NCBI GenBank assembly: GCA_019509785.1
Contig: JAEKLQ010000069.1
Location: forward strand, 20,778 to 84,777
Reading direction: 5' to 3'
DNA length: 64,000 nucleotides
DNA from: Fibrobacterota bacterium
GTDB taxonomy: Bacteria > Fibrobacterota > Fibrobacteria > UBA11236
This document shows, one piece after another, positions 8,503-17,201 of this stretch; the first letter of the stretch is position 1, and the number at the start of each line of letters is the position of its first letter. The notes beneath the pieces are model-generated. The model did not search any database. It was not told the DNA's origin and was given only the letters and a program-made list of their open reading frames with translations. The position numbers and the translations under genes were made by a program.

Positions 8503-9861
8503 TCAGAATTTCACTTGCAAGCGCAGGGTGAACACGTTGTCGGGAATATCCTTGGTGATGGGTGTCAAAGTGTTGCTGAAGACGGTCTTGAGGGTAGCGG
8601 CGGTCTCGGGCGCCTTCTCGTTCATGGGCATATCGTAATAGGCGGTGAGGCGGGTGTTCGAATCCCAGTAGAAGTGCAGGCCGAAGCCGAGGGTTCCGTA
8701 AGCCAAGTCCGCCGCGCTCGTATTGCTGGATCCCAGCTTGATGTCGGCATCCTCCGCATCCGTATTCGGATCGAAGAAGTCGTAGCGGGCAACGGCCTGG
8801 AACCATTTCGTCAGGTTCTGGGTACCCATGAGGTACCAGCCCATGACGTTACGTTCTTCGATGGGGCCCGAGGCGCCATGGGGGGCGGCCAGGGACGTCG
8901 GGTTGTACAAGCTATTGCTGTTCTTGGGGGTGGCCACCTTGCCCCATTCGTATTCGCCCTTCAGGGAGAAACCGCCGACCACGGGCAAGTCGTAGTACAA
9001 CTGGGCATCCACGCCCATGATGTTTCGATCGAAGGTCTGCAAGAGATTGCCGCCGTTGGTGGCCACGAAACCGGTATCGCCCCAGGTGAAGGAGGTATCG
9101 TTCACGCTGGTCGATTTGCCCAGGTACATGGAGAAGCCGCCGTCGATCGCAAGGTTGATATCGTTGAACGGGGCCTTGAAGCCGATACGGCCGATGTAAT
9201 CGAACTCGTTGTCGATTTCGTCATATTGGCCAGGGGGGTTGGAGCCGGCCAAGGTAAGGCCGCCCATGCCCGTGAAGACGCCGCCCCGGAGATTGAAATA
9301 TTGGAGGATGCCCATGTCCGATCCGGGCTCGGCGATCAGTTCCACGCCCAGATCCTTTTCCCCCGGGAAGTAGGTCTGTTCGAAGCGGGTACGCTCGGGA
9401 GCGTCGATGGAGGAGGAGGATACCGGCACTTCCCATCCGAAAGGACGGTCCATGACGCCGGCCTGGGCGGAGAAGGTCTTGAGCCAGGGTTCCATCACGG
9501 CCGCATAGGCGTCCTTAATGGAAATGCCGCTCGGAAGCATGTCGAACTCCAGGACGTACTTGCTCGTGAGCCCGGTGTAGGTGGTCTTGAGCCGGGCGCG
9601 CCGGATGTTGATGCGTTGATTGGTGTTGGGCTTGAAGTCCCCGCCGGCCTTGCTGGCGACGCCCTCGGTGTCGGCGTATTGGAACTGCGTCTGGATGTAT
9701 CCGCCCACCTTCAGTTTGGAAAGGGCGTCTACGGTATTCTTGGTTTCGATATAGGACTCATTGAGCCCCTCGACCTGCCCCTTGACCTTCGACAGTTCTT
9801 CGTTCTCGCTCGGGGCTTGGGCTTGGGTGGAATCCCCCCCCTCGGCCCGGGCGGCGCCCAT
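8503..9861 (-). CDS. OprO/OprP-type phosphate porin (leader apparently out of frame)
   Basis: This is an outer-membrane beta-barrel of the phosphate-selective porin O/P family. A coiled-coil-like segment (ENEELSKVKGQVEGLNESY) is followed by the barrel start LKVGGYIQTQFQYAD, the family block IRRARLKTTYTGL, and a terminal LRLQVKF ending in phenylalanine. It heads the pst operon, which fits phosphate uptake. From the ATG at 9861 (MGAARAEGG) only the end of a signal peptide is encoded. The in-frame codons upstream give a perfect hydrophobic core (CLLPALLLTVAM) and cleavage site, but no ATG, GTG or TTG. An ATG at 9943 in another frame (MSRKAFRNP) would supply the charged n-region after a one-base indel. 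Confidence 0.85.
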   Translation of the reverse strand: MGAARAEGGDSTQAQAPSENEELSKVKGQVEGLNESYIETKNTVDALSKLKVGGYIQTQFQYADTEGVASKAGGDFKPNTNQRINIRRARLKTTYTGLTSKYVLEFDMLPSGISIKDAYAAVMEPWLKTFSAQAGVMDRPFGWEVPVSSSSIDAPERTRFEQTYFPGEKDLGVELIAEPGSDMGILQYFNLRGGVFTGMGGLTLAGSNPPGQYDEIDNEFDYIGRIGFKAPFNDINLAIDGGFSMYLGKSTSVNDTSFTWGDTGFVATNGGNLLQTFDRNIMGVDAQLYYDLPVVGGFSLKGEYEWGKVATPKNSNSLYNPTSLAAPHGASGPIEERNVMGWYLMGTQNLTKWFQAVARYDFFDPNTDAEDADIKLGSSNTSAADLAYGTLGFGLHFYWDSNTRLTAYYDMPMNEKAPETAATLKTVFSNTLTPITKDIPDNVFTLRLQVKF

Positions 9862-10359
9862 GGCTACGGTTAGGAGGAGGGCGGGTAGTAAGCAGCGACG
9901 CGGATGGGCCCGATCAAGGATTCCGGAAAGCTTTTCTTGACATCGGGATCGGAAATTGCGTTCTTCGCGCTTCGGCGCAGGGTAACTTACACGTTACCCA
10001 TTCCCCTATCTCCCCATCCGGCCGATTTTCCGGACGCGCCGCGATCGAAGCCGCCTTCGTTTGCCTTCCGGGGAGGCAGAATAATCGATGATCAAGACGA
10101 AATGGCGGCTGCGGAATTGCAAAACCATTTCCAACCGGTTTCGGAGTCGTCCCATCGCCCCGACCGGAGCCGGGCCTTCTACCGTAACACATCCGATACG
10201 GTGACACCTGAGATACCCCGTATTGCAACGGTGTTTCGACCCGCCTTCCCGCGCCACCCCCGGGGGTTCGATGTTTATACTGTAAGCGAGCTATGAGGGA
10301 AACCGCATCCGCATGAGGAAAGGCCGCAGACCGGGCTTCTCAAGACCGGTTCCGGACCG
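9862..10359. other. Divergent regulatory region between the phosphate operon and the glycosidase operon
   Basis: This 498-nt spacer between divergent operons contains two operator-like dyads. One is a perfect 7-bp inverted repeat GGGTAAC-TTACAC-GTTACCC at 9980-9999; the other is ACCGTA...TACGGT at 10181-10202. The second overlaps a direct repeat (minus strand GTGTCACCG and GTGTTACGG, 17-nt period). A TATACT at 10276-10281 could be a -10 box for the plus-strand operon, without an obvious -35. The first 80 nt next to the porin probably still encode its signal peptide. Open frames here look like chance GC-rich ORFs. Confidence 0.5.
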
Positions 10360-12774
10360 ATGTTAGAGAAAATCCTGCACGCATACCTGAAATGGACCGG
10401 CAAAGGCTACCTGGTCCGCTTCCTGGACGGGCTTTCCCATCTGGGACGGCCCGCGAGTGTGGCTTTTCCCTTGGAGCTGATGGAACAGGGCTTGGCCATC
10501 GTGTTGTCCGGGCTTTCCAATACCATGGCCATCCAGAGCAACCTGGATTGGGTTTGGCCCTTATGGGTCGAGCGCCAGCTCGATCCGGACGGGGAGGAGT
10601 TCATCCCCACCGCCATCAACCTGATCAAATCCAACCTGACCGCGCGCAATTGGACTTCGTTGGGCGTGGAGGACAGCCCGCGCGAGGCCATGATCGACCC
10701 CGTGGGGATGCTGACCTTGCAGCCCTATGGCTGGTCGGTGTTCCCCTTCCTGCGCCTGGAAGGGCGGGGATTCCAACCGCCCCGCTTGATCCCCGGTTGG
10801 CAAGCCAACCAAAAGCTGCTGGACGGGGCGCTACCCTGCGTGATCACCCGCTACGACGTGGACCCCGCGGTGGAATGGAAATCGGAGGCGGTGGCCATCT
10901 CCATCGCCGGCGAAGAGGCCGTGCATTTCACGCACATCCTGTGCAACCGATCTTCCGGCCATCTTTCCCTCCGCTTCGGATTGGCCCTGCGGCCCTACAA
11001 CCCCCTCACCGTGGGACATATCAATTCCATCCGCTACCAGGATCGCATGTGGAGGGTCAACGGGCAGAACGGCCTCTTGCTGCTCGACGAACCCCAGCGC
11101 GTGGTCGTCTCCGACCGTCACCACGGGGACCCGTTGCTGCGCGACGTTTTGATCGCCGGGCGCAAGGGGCTTAAATCGAGATCGGGCATCGCCTGCGGGC
11201 AGGCGGAATGGGATCTGGAGCTTTCCCCCGGGGAAACGCGGGTCATCGAGGCCTTGGGCGTGATCGGGGGCCGGGGCGGCGCGCGGGCGGGCCAGGGCCC
11301 TTTCGCGGTCGCCACGCGCAAGCAGGCGGGCGAGGGCCGGGAGCGCCAACTACAGCGCTGGCGCGACCTGCAATCGGAAGGCCTGCGGGTGAAGCTGCCC
11401 GAAGCGCGCCTGGAAGAAGCCTTCCAGGCGGTCAAGAACCATTTGCATGTTTTCGACGACGGCGATCATTTCTCGCCGGGAACCTTCTTGTACCATAATC
11501 ATTGGTTCCGCGATTCCGCTTTCATCGCCTTGGCCTTCGAGAACATGGGCCTGGCGGCGAAAGCGGAGCCGAAGTTGCTGCGCTACCCCCGCCTGCAAAC
11601 GCGCGACGGGTTCTTCAGGAGCCAACGGGGCGAGTGGGACAGCAACGGCGAGGCCATGTGGACCCTGGTGAACCACGTGCGCCTGGGAGCCGATCCGCGG
11701 TTCCTGGAGGGATGCTACGCCTCTTTGATGAAGGGCGCGAGGTGGATCGAGCGGATGCGCTCGCGATCGCGCGGAACGCCTTCTCCCCACTACGGCCTGC
11801 TTCCCGCCGGATTCTCCGCGGAGCATTTCGGACCCAACGACCATTATTATTGGGACAACCTGTGGGCCTTGGCCGGATTGGAAAGCGCGCGTTGGGCGGC
11901 CCGCCAGTTGGGCCGCGCCAAGGATTCGGAACGCTTGGCGGCCGTGATCGACGATTACCGCGGGGATCTGGAAGCCTCCATGGATTGGGCCTTCAAGAAA
12001 AACGGGGGCCGGGCCCTGCCTTGCTCTCCCTATCGCTCCCTGGATTCCGCCGCCATCGGCAACCTGGTGGGCATTTCCCCGCTGGAGGTGATCGATCCCG
12101 CGGCGCCCTGGGTGGGCGGCACCCTCGAATTTCTGCTCGAGAACAACCTGCGCGACGGGATGTTCTTCCAGCGCATCGTACATACCGGCCTCAATCCTTA
12201 CCTGACCGTGCAATTGGCCCGGGCCCTGATGTCCCGGGGCGATGCGCGCTGGTTCGGCCTATTGGAAGCCTTGCTCGAAAGGGCCACGCCGACCTGGACC
12301 TGGCCGGAGGCCATCCATCCGCGCGTGCACGGGGGTTGCATGGGCGACGGCGATCATGGTTGGGCGGCGGCCGAGTTCCTGAACCTGGTGCGGGACATGC
12401 TCGTGAACGATCGGGGCGGCATCGTGCGCTTGGCGGAGGCGATTCCCGCCCGTTGGTACAAGCCCGGGATGCATACGGAAGCCACCGGAGCGCCTACCCG
12501 CTTCGGAACGGTGAACTTCACGCTGCGCCAGGGACCGGTGGCCGGCCATTTGTCCTGGACGGTGCGGCGCGCGCCGCATCAGCCCGCCGCTCCCTTGTAT
12601 TTCAACCTCCCGCTCGCCTCCGGCCTCGCGCCCGAATTCCCTTGCCCGGTGGAATCGGGAAGCTACCGCATCGCCCTTACGGGGGATACGGGGAGCCTCA
12701 TCTTCCCCAGCGCCCGCCGCGCCGAAAGCGCCGCCGGGCCGGGACCCTCCCAACAAAGGATTTTGCATGCTTGA
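10360..12774 (+). CDS. Six-hairpin glycosidase-superfamily protein
   Basis: The 804-residue protein has no signal peptide. An N-terminal beta-rich region (about 1-340) is followed by a helical region that looks like an (alpha/alpha)6 toroid: NHWFRDSAFIALAFENMG, EWDSNGEAMWTLVNH, NDHYYWDNLWALAGLE, and TWPEAIHPRVHGGCMGDGDHGWAAAEF. A C-terminal beta-sandwich (about 690-800) follows. This architecture occurs in glycogen-debranching, GH15/GH65 and rhamnosidase-like enzymes; acidic residues in EWDSNGE and TWPEAIH are candidate catalytic residues. It overlaps the PHP-glycosyltransferase gene by 8 nt, so the two are probably co-translated and act on the same glycan or glycolipid. Substrate is not known. 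Confidence 0.6.
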   Translation: MLEKILHAYLKWTGKGYLVRFLDGLSHLGRPASVAFPLELMEQGLAIVLSGLSNTMAIQSNLDWVWPLWVERQLDPDGEEFIPTAINLIKSNLTARNWTSLGVEDSPREAMIDPVGMLTLQPYGWSVFPFLRLEGRGFQPPRLIPGWQANQKLLDGALPCVITRYDVDPAVEWKSEAVAISIAGEEAVHFTHILCNRSSGHLSLRFGLALRPYNPLTVGHINSIRYQDRMWRVNGQNGLLLLDEPQRVVVSDRHHGDPLLRDVLIAGRKGLKSRSGIACGQAEWDLELSPGETRVIEALGVIGGRGGARAGQGPFAVATRKQAGEGRERQLQRWRDLQSEGLRVKLPEARLEEAFQAVKNHLHVFDDGDHFSPGTFLYHNHWFRDSAFIALAFENMGLAAKAEPKLLRYPRLQTRDGFFRSQRGEWDSNGEAMWTLVNHVRLGADPRFLEGCYASLMKGARWIERMRSRSRGTPSPHYGLLPAGFSAEHFGPNDHYYWDNLWALAGLESARWAARQLGRAKDSERLAAVIDDYRGDLEASMDWAFKKNGGRALPCSPYRSLDSAAIGNLVGISPLEVIDPAAPWVGGTLEFLLENNLRDGMFFQRIVHTGLNPYLTVQLARALMSRGDARWFGLLEALLERATPTWTWPEAIHPRVHGGCMGDGDHGWAAAEFLNLVRDMLVNDRGGIVRLAEAIPARWYKPGMHTEATGAPTRFGTVNFTLRQGPVAGHLSWTVRRAPHQPAAPLYFNLPLASGLAPEFPCPVESGSYRIALTGDTGSLIFPSARRAESAAGPGPSQQRILHA

Positions 12775-15550
12775 AGCCCGAGAATTCCGAGCCCGCATCC
12801 GCGGGGACCTGGAGGCCTACGTCCGCCACGCCGAGACCGGACTGGCGCGCGGGCAGGAGGATGATATCCTCCGCATCGATCTGCATTGCCACGATCGCAA
12901 TAGCGACGTGCCCGACGAGACCTTGGCCCGTATCCTGCGCGTACCGGAAACCTGGCTGCCCACCGCCAGGTTATTGCGTACGCTCAAGGCCAACGGGGCG
13001 GACGCCCTCACGGTGACCAACCACAACAACGCCCGCAGCTGCTGGGAGGCCCGGGATCGCGACGTGGACATCCTGTCCGGCGCGGAGTTCAGTTGCACCC
13101 TGCCCGATCTGGACGTGGGCATCCACGTGCTGACCTACGGGTTCACGCCCGCGCAGGAAAGCAAGCTCATCCGCTTGCGCAAGAACTTGTACCGCTTCCT
13201 GGAGTTCACCACCGCCGAGGACATCCCCACCGTGCTGGCGCATCCGCTCAACTTCTTCAGCCCCAAGGGCCTGCCCTCGCTGGAACTGATGGACCGCTTC
13301 GCCGTGCTCTTCGAGCGTTTCGAAGGCGTGAACGGCCAGCGCGACGGCTGGCAGAACGTATTGACCTTGGCCTGGATCGAGGGATTGGACGAGGAAGCCA
13401 TCGAGCTCGCCGGCAAGCGCGTTGGCATCCGCCCGGACGCCTTCTGCCGCAGGCCTTATGCCAAGCGCCTCACGGGCGGATCGGATTGCCATTTCGGGAT
13501 GTTCGCCGGATCTACGGGGACCTTGCTCAAGGTGCCCGGCTGGCGGTCGGAGCGAGGGAACCTGGCTCCGCTGGTATTGGAAGCGTTGCGGAACGGGGAA
13601 TCGGCTCCCTACGGCGCCCACTGCGAGGAAGAGAAACTGAACGTCGCCTTCCTGGAATACTTCTGCCAATTCGCCCTGCATATGGAGGATCCCGGACTGC
13701 TGCGACTGCTACTGCACCGCGGCACCACCGCCGAAAAGCTGCAGGCCCTGGCCCTCGCCAACGGCATGTTCGAACTCCGGCGCCATCGATATACGTCGCG
13801 CTTCCTAGGCCTGTTCCATGAGTGCCTGCAAGGCCGCAAGCCCGGATGGTTCGTCCAGATGATGGCGAGCCCGGCCTACAAGCCTTTGCTCGCCAAGATG
13901 GAGTCCATCGCCGCCGCGCGGGCGCACTCTCCCGAGCGCCTCGTGGCCGAATTGGGAACGGCCCTGCCCGGTATGGTCAACCAGCTCACGGCGCTGCTGA
14001 CCGATCGGATCAAGGAGAAGGTGCGCAAGCTGGATGCCAGCGGGGCCAAGCCCGGCTTCGCCGAAATCCTGGGCAAGATCGAATTGCCCGTGCACGTGCG
14101 CGCCTTGTTCGGCCAAGAGCCTTCCACTCGGCCCAAGGATCAAAGCGGCGTTGACCTGGGGAAGGTGAGCGATGGCCTACCCTTCCCGGCCCTGGCGGCC
14201 GCCGCCTTATGCGGCTCCGCTTTCGCGGCGTCGAAAGTATTGTACGGCAAGCGCCCTTTCCTGGACGGCTTCGCCCGGCGCCTGGGCCGCTACGAGCATC
14301 CGCGCCGGGCCCTGTGGATCACCGACACCCTCGAGGATAAGAATGGCGTCTCCCACGTGCTCCAGGCCATGTTGGGCGAGGCCCGCCGCCGCGATCTGCC
14401 CATCGATTTCCTGGCCTGCGCCACCGGCAAACCGGGCGGGCTGCAAACCGGATCGCATCTCACGCTCATGCCCGCGATCTCGGAATTCACCCTTCCCTTC
14501 TACGCCGATCAGGTCATCCGCCTGCCGGGCTTGCTGGATTTGCAGAAGGTCTTCCTGGAAGGGGGCTACGACCGCATCATCTGCTCGACCGAAGCTCCCA
14601 TGGGCCTTTTGGCCCTTTACCTGAAGCATGCCTTCAACGTACCGGCCTATTTCTACACGCATTCGGACTGGCTCGACTTCGCGCGGCGCGTGCTGCGCTA
14701 CGATAAGAAGAAGGTCGATCGCTTGCGCCGCTTCCTGCGGGCCTTCTACCGCCGCTTCGACGGCGTGTTCTTACTCAACGCGGAACAGCGCGACAGCTTC
14801 GCCTCTTCGGCCATGGGGCTCGCGCCCGATCGCTTGTACCTGACCGCGCATTGGGCCGATGCGCGCTTCCACCCGCGCGCGATCGGCGCGATCGAAAAGG
14901 CCGAAATCTTCCCGGGCCAAGGCCCCGTGCTCCTCTACGCGGGACGCTTGAGCGAAGAGAAAGGGGTGATGGATCTACCGGACATTTTCCGTAAGATCAA
15001 GGAACGGATCCCGGGCGCGCGGCTGGCCCTGGCGGGCACCGGGCCTTGCCTCGATCGTCTCAAGGCCGCACTACCCGAGGCGATCTTCCTGGGTTGGGTG
15101 GGTCCAGATCGATTGGCCGAGGCCTACTCCGCCGCCGATCTGCTCTTGCTCCCCTCGTGGTTCGACACGTTCTCCTGTTCGCTCTTGGAAGCCCTCGGCT
15201 GCGGGCTTCCCGCCCTGGCCTTCGACACCAAGGGCCCGCGGGACATCCTGGCGGGGGAGAGCGGAGGGCTGTTGGCGGAATCCCCTGCGCAGATGGCGGA
15301 TCTGGCGGCGCGCCTATTGGAGGATCCCGAACGGATGCGCATCCTCAAGACCCGTGCGCTGGAACGCGCGGCCGAGTATCGACCGGTACCGATCATGGAC
15401 GGCATGTTGCGCGATCTGGGATTGTCGGAAACGGAACGGGTCGCACCGGCCCCCTCGCGGGGCCGGACCCGCAAGCCTCCGCGTGGGGAATCGGTTCCCT
15501 CGGGGGAGCCGGCCTTCCTGGGGGAATTGCTGGCCTTGATGGAAACCTGA
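12767..15550 (+). CDS. PHP-domain/GT4 glycosyltransferase fusion
   Basis: This 927-residue protein joins two enzymes. Residues about 38-300 form a PHP metal-dependent phosphoesterase: DLHCHDRNSD, TVTNHNN, LSGAEFSC, VLAHPLNFF and GGSDCHFG supply the usual His, Glu and Asp ligands. Residues about 514-890 form a GT-B family 4 glycosyltransferase: WITDTLEDKNGVSHVL, LLYAGRLSEEKGV, LAGTGPCLDRLK, and SWFDTFSCSLLEALGCGLP in place of the EX7E motif, with Asp as the first acid. A helical linker of about 200 residues separates them. No signal peptide is seen. The overlap with the glycosidase gene suggests a joint pathway. A glycan or glycolipid product trimmed or dephosphorylated by its partners is my inference. 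Confidence 0.85.
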   Translation: MLEAREFRARIRGDLEAYVRHAETGLARGQEDDILRIDLHCHDRNSDVPDETLARILRVPETWLPTARLLRTLKANGADALTVTNHNNARSCWEARDRDVDILSGAEFSCTLPDLDVGIHVLTYGFTPAQESKLIRLRKNLYRFLEFTTAEDIPTVLAHPLNFFSPKGLPSLELMDRFAVLFERFEGVNGQRDGWQNVLTLAWIEGLDEEAIELAGKRVGIRPDAFCRRPYAKRLTGGSDCHFGMFAGSTGTLLKVPGWRSERGNLAPLVLEALRNGESAPYGAHCEEEKLNVAFLEYFCQFALHMEDPGLLRLLLHRGTTAEKLQALALANGMFELRRHRYTSRFLGLFHECLQGRKPGWFVQMMASPAYKPLLAKMESIAAARAHSPERLVAELGTALPGMVNQLTALLTDRIKEKVRKLDASGAKPGFAEILGKIELPVHVRALFGQEPSTRPKDQSGVDLGKVSDGLPFPALAAAALCGSAFAASKVLYGKRPFLDGFARRLGRYEHPRRALWITDTLEDKNGVSHVLQAMLGEARRRDLPIDFLACATGKPGGLQTGSHLTLMPAISEFTLPFYADQVIRLPGLLDLQKVFLEGGYDRIICSTEAPMGLLALYLKHAFNVPAYFYTHSDWLDFARRVLRYDKKKVDRLRRFLRAFYRRFDGVFLLNAEQRDSFASSAMGLAPDRLYLTAHWADARFHPRAIGAIEKAEIFPGQGPVLLYAGRLSEEKGVMDLPDIFRKIKERIPGARLALAGTGPCLDRLKAALPEAIFLGWVGPDRLAEAYSAADLLLLPSWFDTFSCSLLEALGCGLPALAFDTKGPRDILAGESGGLLAESPAQMADLAARLLEDPERMRILKTRALERAAEYRPVPIMDGMLRDLGLSETERVAPAPSRGRTRKPPRGESVPSGEPAFLGELLALMET

Positions 15551-15582
15551 AAACGGACACGCGATTCGTCGCTCCACGTTTC

Positions 15583-16562
15583 GTGGACCTGCATGTGCAT
15601 CGGGACTTGCCCTGGGTCGGCGCCGCCTGGCGCCTTAGGGTCCAGGAATTCCGATTGGAATCTCTGGATCGCGTGGATGTTCCTTTCCCGACGGCTCCGG
15701 CGCGGATAGGCGAAGACGGTGCGGTGACGCCCGGCGTTTTCGGGGTCGCCTTCTACCGCACCTATCTGCTGCGACCCGCGAGGGCGCGGCGGGAGCTGTT
15801 CGCCTCCCTGGCGCGCTTCCGCCGCACGCTGGCATCCGCGGGCGCGCGCATCCTGGAAAGCCGTGCCGACCTGGAAGCGGGCGGTTACGATGACGGCCCA
15901 GTGCACCCTTCCCCGCACCGTCCCTCGTACGATGCAGTACAGGTTCCCGCCCACGGAGAAACCTTCCTGCTGTGCGTGGAATCCCTGCGTTACCTGCGGG
16001 ATCCCATCGACGTGCGGCGACTCTGGGACCTGGGGGTGCGCTCGCTCCAGCCCATCCATTTCCTGGATACCTCCTGGGGCGGATCCTCGCGGGAGGGGTT
16101 CCTGCCGTCGGGCCGGGGCGGTCTGACGCCATTGGGTCGCGCCATGTTGGCCGAAATGGCCAAGGTGGGGATGATTTTGGATCTGGCGCATATGAACTCG
16201 CGTACGGCGCGGGAATGCCTGGAAGCCTATCCGGGGCCTGTCTTCTGTTCGCATACCGGTTTTTCGGGAGTGAAGCGTAGCGCGCGTAACCTGGATGCCA
16301 TCCCGCGCGGGAGGCCTGGACGAGGGCCTTTTGCGCGACAGCCCATGCCCTGGCGGAGCTGGCCCCCGAAGGACGGACGCTGGTGGCGGTGGGATCGGAC
16401 CGCGGCGCGCCCATCCAGGCGCCGTCTTGGTTCTTTTCGGCCGGGCATTTGGAGGAGATCGCCGCCGAACTGGTCCGAGGCGGATGGAGCGATGCGGAAG
16501 CCCAGGGGTTTCTGGCCGGGAATGCTTTGGATTTCCTGCGGCGATCCCTGCCTATATCTTGA
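15583..16562 (+). pseudogene. Membrane (renal-type) dipeptidase, frameshifted
   Basis: The metal ligands of family M19 are all present but in two frames. Frame one, from about the GTG at 15583, gives DLHVHRD, LCVESLRYLRDPIDVRRLWDLG, LDLAHMN and VFCSHTGFSGVKRSARNLD. Near 16303-16310, within CGCGGGAGG, the frame must shift. The continuation reads AHALAELAPEGRTLVAVGSDRG and GHLEEIAAELVRGGWSDAEA, ending at the TGA at 16560-16562. One extra base in the GGG run would join them. M19 enzymes cleave dipeptides, often with D-residues. The start is uncertain: there is no ATG or Shine-Dalgarno, and the frame overlaps the previous gene. It may be a sequencing error rather than a dead gene. Confidence 0.8.
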
Positions 16563-16682
16563 ACGGATGACGCTCCAATCACTCGCCTCATGCTTAGCAT
16601 ACGGTTTGTGCCTAGATTTATTTTCGGGCCAATCGGGTTTCCGCTACCCACCCAACGAACTACTGCTAGGAGCCGCTAAAAT

Positions 16683-17033
16683 ATGCCCAATAGAATCCAG
16701 GTCCGTTGGATAGCCTGCACCTTGCCGCTTTGGCTTGCCTTGATGGGATGCGACCCATTGCGCGGAAGCGGGTGCACCTGCTCATTGGAAGACCGGGTCA
16801 ACGTCTGCGCGAAAGGCAAATACGATGGAATGGAATCCGTCTCCTACCGCCGGGAACGCGGCAACGGAGGGCTGGATAGCGTGTCTTCCGGCAGTCCGCG
16901 TTGTTTCGATGAGCTTTCCGGCAGGCAGCGCATCCTGGTTTACGAGAACGGCGCCCTCATCGATTCCTCGGCATGGTTCACCTTGCGGACGGTCGACTGC
17001 TGCCATGGGGAAGCCAAAACCGTCATTTTCTGA
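16683..17033 (+). CDS. Small cysteine-rich lipoprotein
   Basis: The 116-residue product starts MPNRIQVRWIACTLPLWLALMGC, a lipoprotein signal peptide with lipobox LMGC, so the mature protein of about 94 residues should be lipid-anchored. It has several cysteines (CTCSLED, VNVCAKGKY, PRCFDEL, DCCHGE) that could form disulfides in the periplasm. AGGAG lies 10 nt before the ATG. I do not recognise a domain. It follows the dipeptidase gene by 120 nt on the same strand and is followed by the GGCGCGCC repeat array. Confidence 0.7.
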   Translation: MPNRIQVRWIACTLPLWLALMGCDPLRGSGCTCSLEDRVNVCAKGKYDGMESVSYRRERGNGGLDSVSSGSPRCFDELSGRQRILVYENGALIDSSAWFTLRTVDCCHGEAKTVIF

Positions 17034-17066
17034 TTGAGCCGTTGATCGCGGGCATCCCCAAAAACC

Positions 17067-17201
17067 GTGGCGCGCCAATGGCGCTCCCGGGGAAGCTACT
17101 TTGGCGCGCCAAGGATTCGCATTGGCGAGCCACCGAGGCGCTTCATTTGCGATTTCTGAGCGCTACATTGGCGCGTCATCGGGGGCTACATTGGCGCGCC
17201 G
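17067..17201. repeat. GGCGCGCC repeat array, copy 1
   Basis: Six copies of ATTGGCGCGCCA or close variants lie at about 17067, 17078, 17101, 17121, 17167 and 17190, partly joined by the phrase GCTACATTGG. The array reaches into the 3' end of the acylase gene and includes its stop codon at 17176-17178. A second array with the same composite structure lies at 60711-60867, showing a dispersed repeat family rather than chance. Confidence 0.85.

Noticed and set aside
8650..8680. GTGTTCGAATCCC resembling a tRNA T-arm
   Set aside because: It lies inside the porin coding sequence and no cloverleaf can be drawn around it.
8515..9873. Long plus-strand open frame opposite the porin gene
   Set aside because: Antisense frame typical of high-GC codon usage; no domain, and the minus-strand porin is clear.
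9904..10296. 130-codon plus-strand frame between divergent operons
   Set aside because: No ribosome-binding site, no recognisable domain, and it overlaps the porin leader and both dyads.
15046..15550. Upstream extension of the dipeptidase frame inside the glycosyltransferase gene
   Set aside because: Coding there belongs to the GT4 domain in another frame; dipeptidase similarity begins only near 15580.
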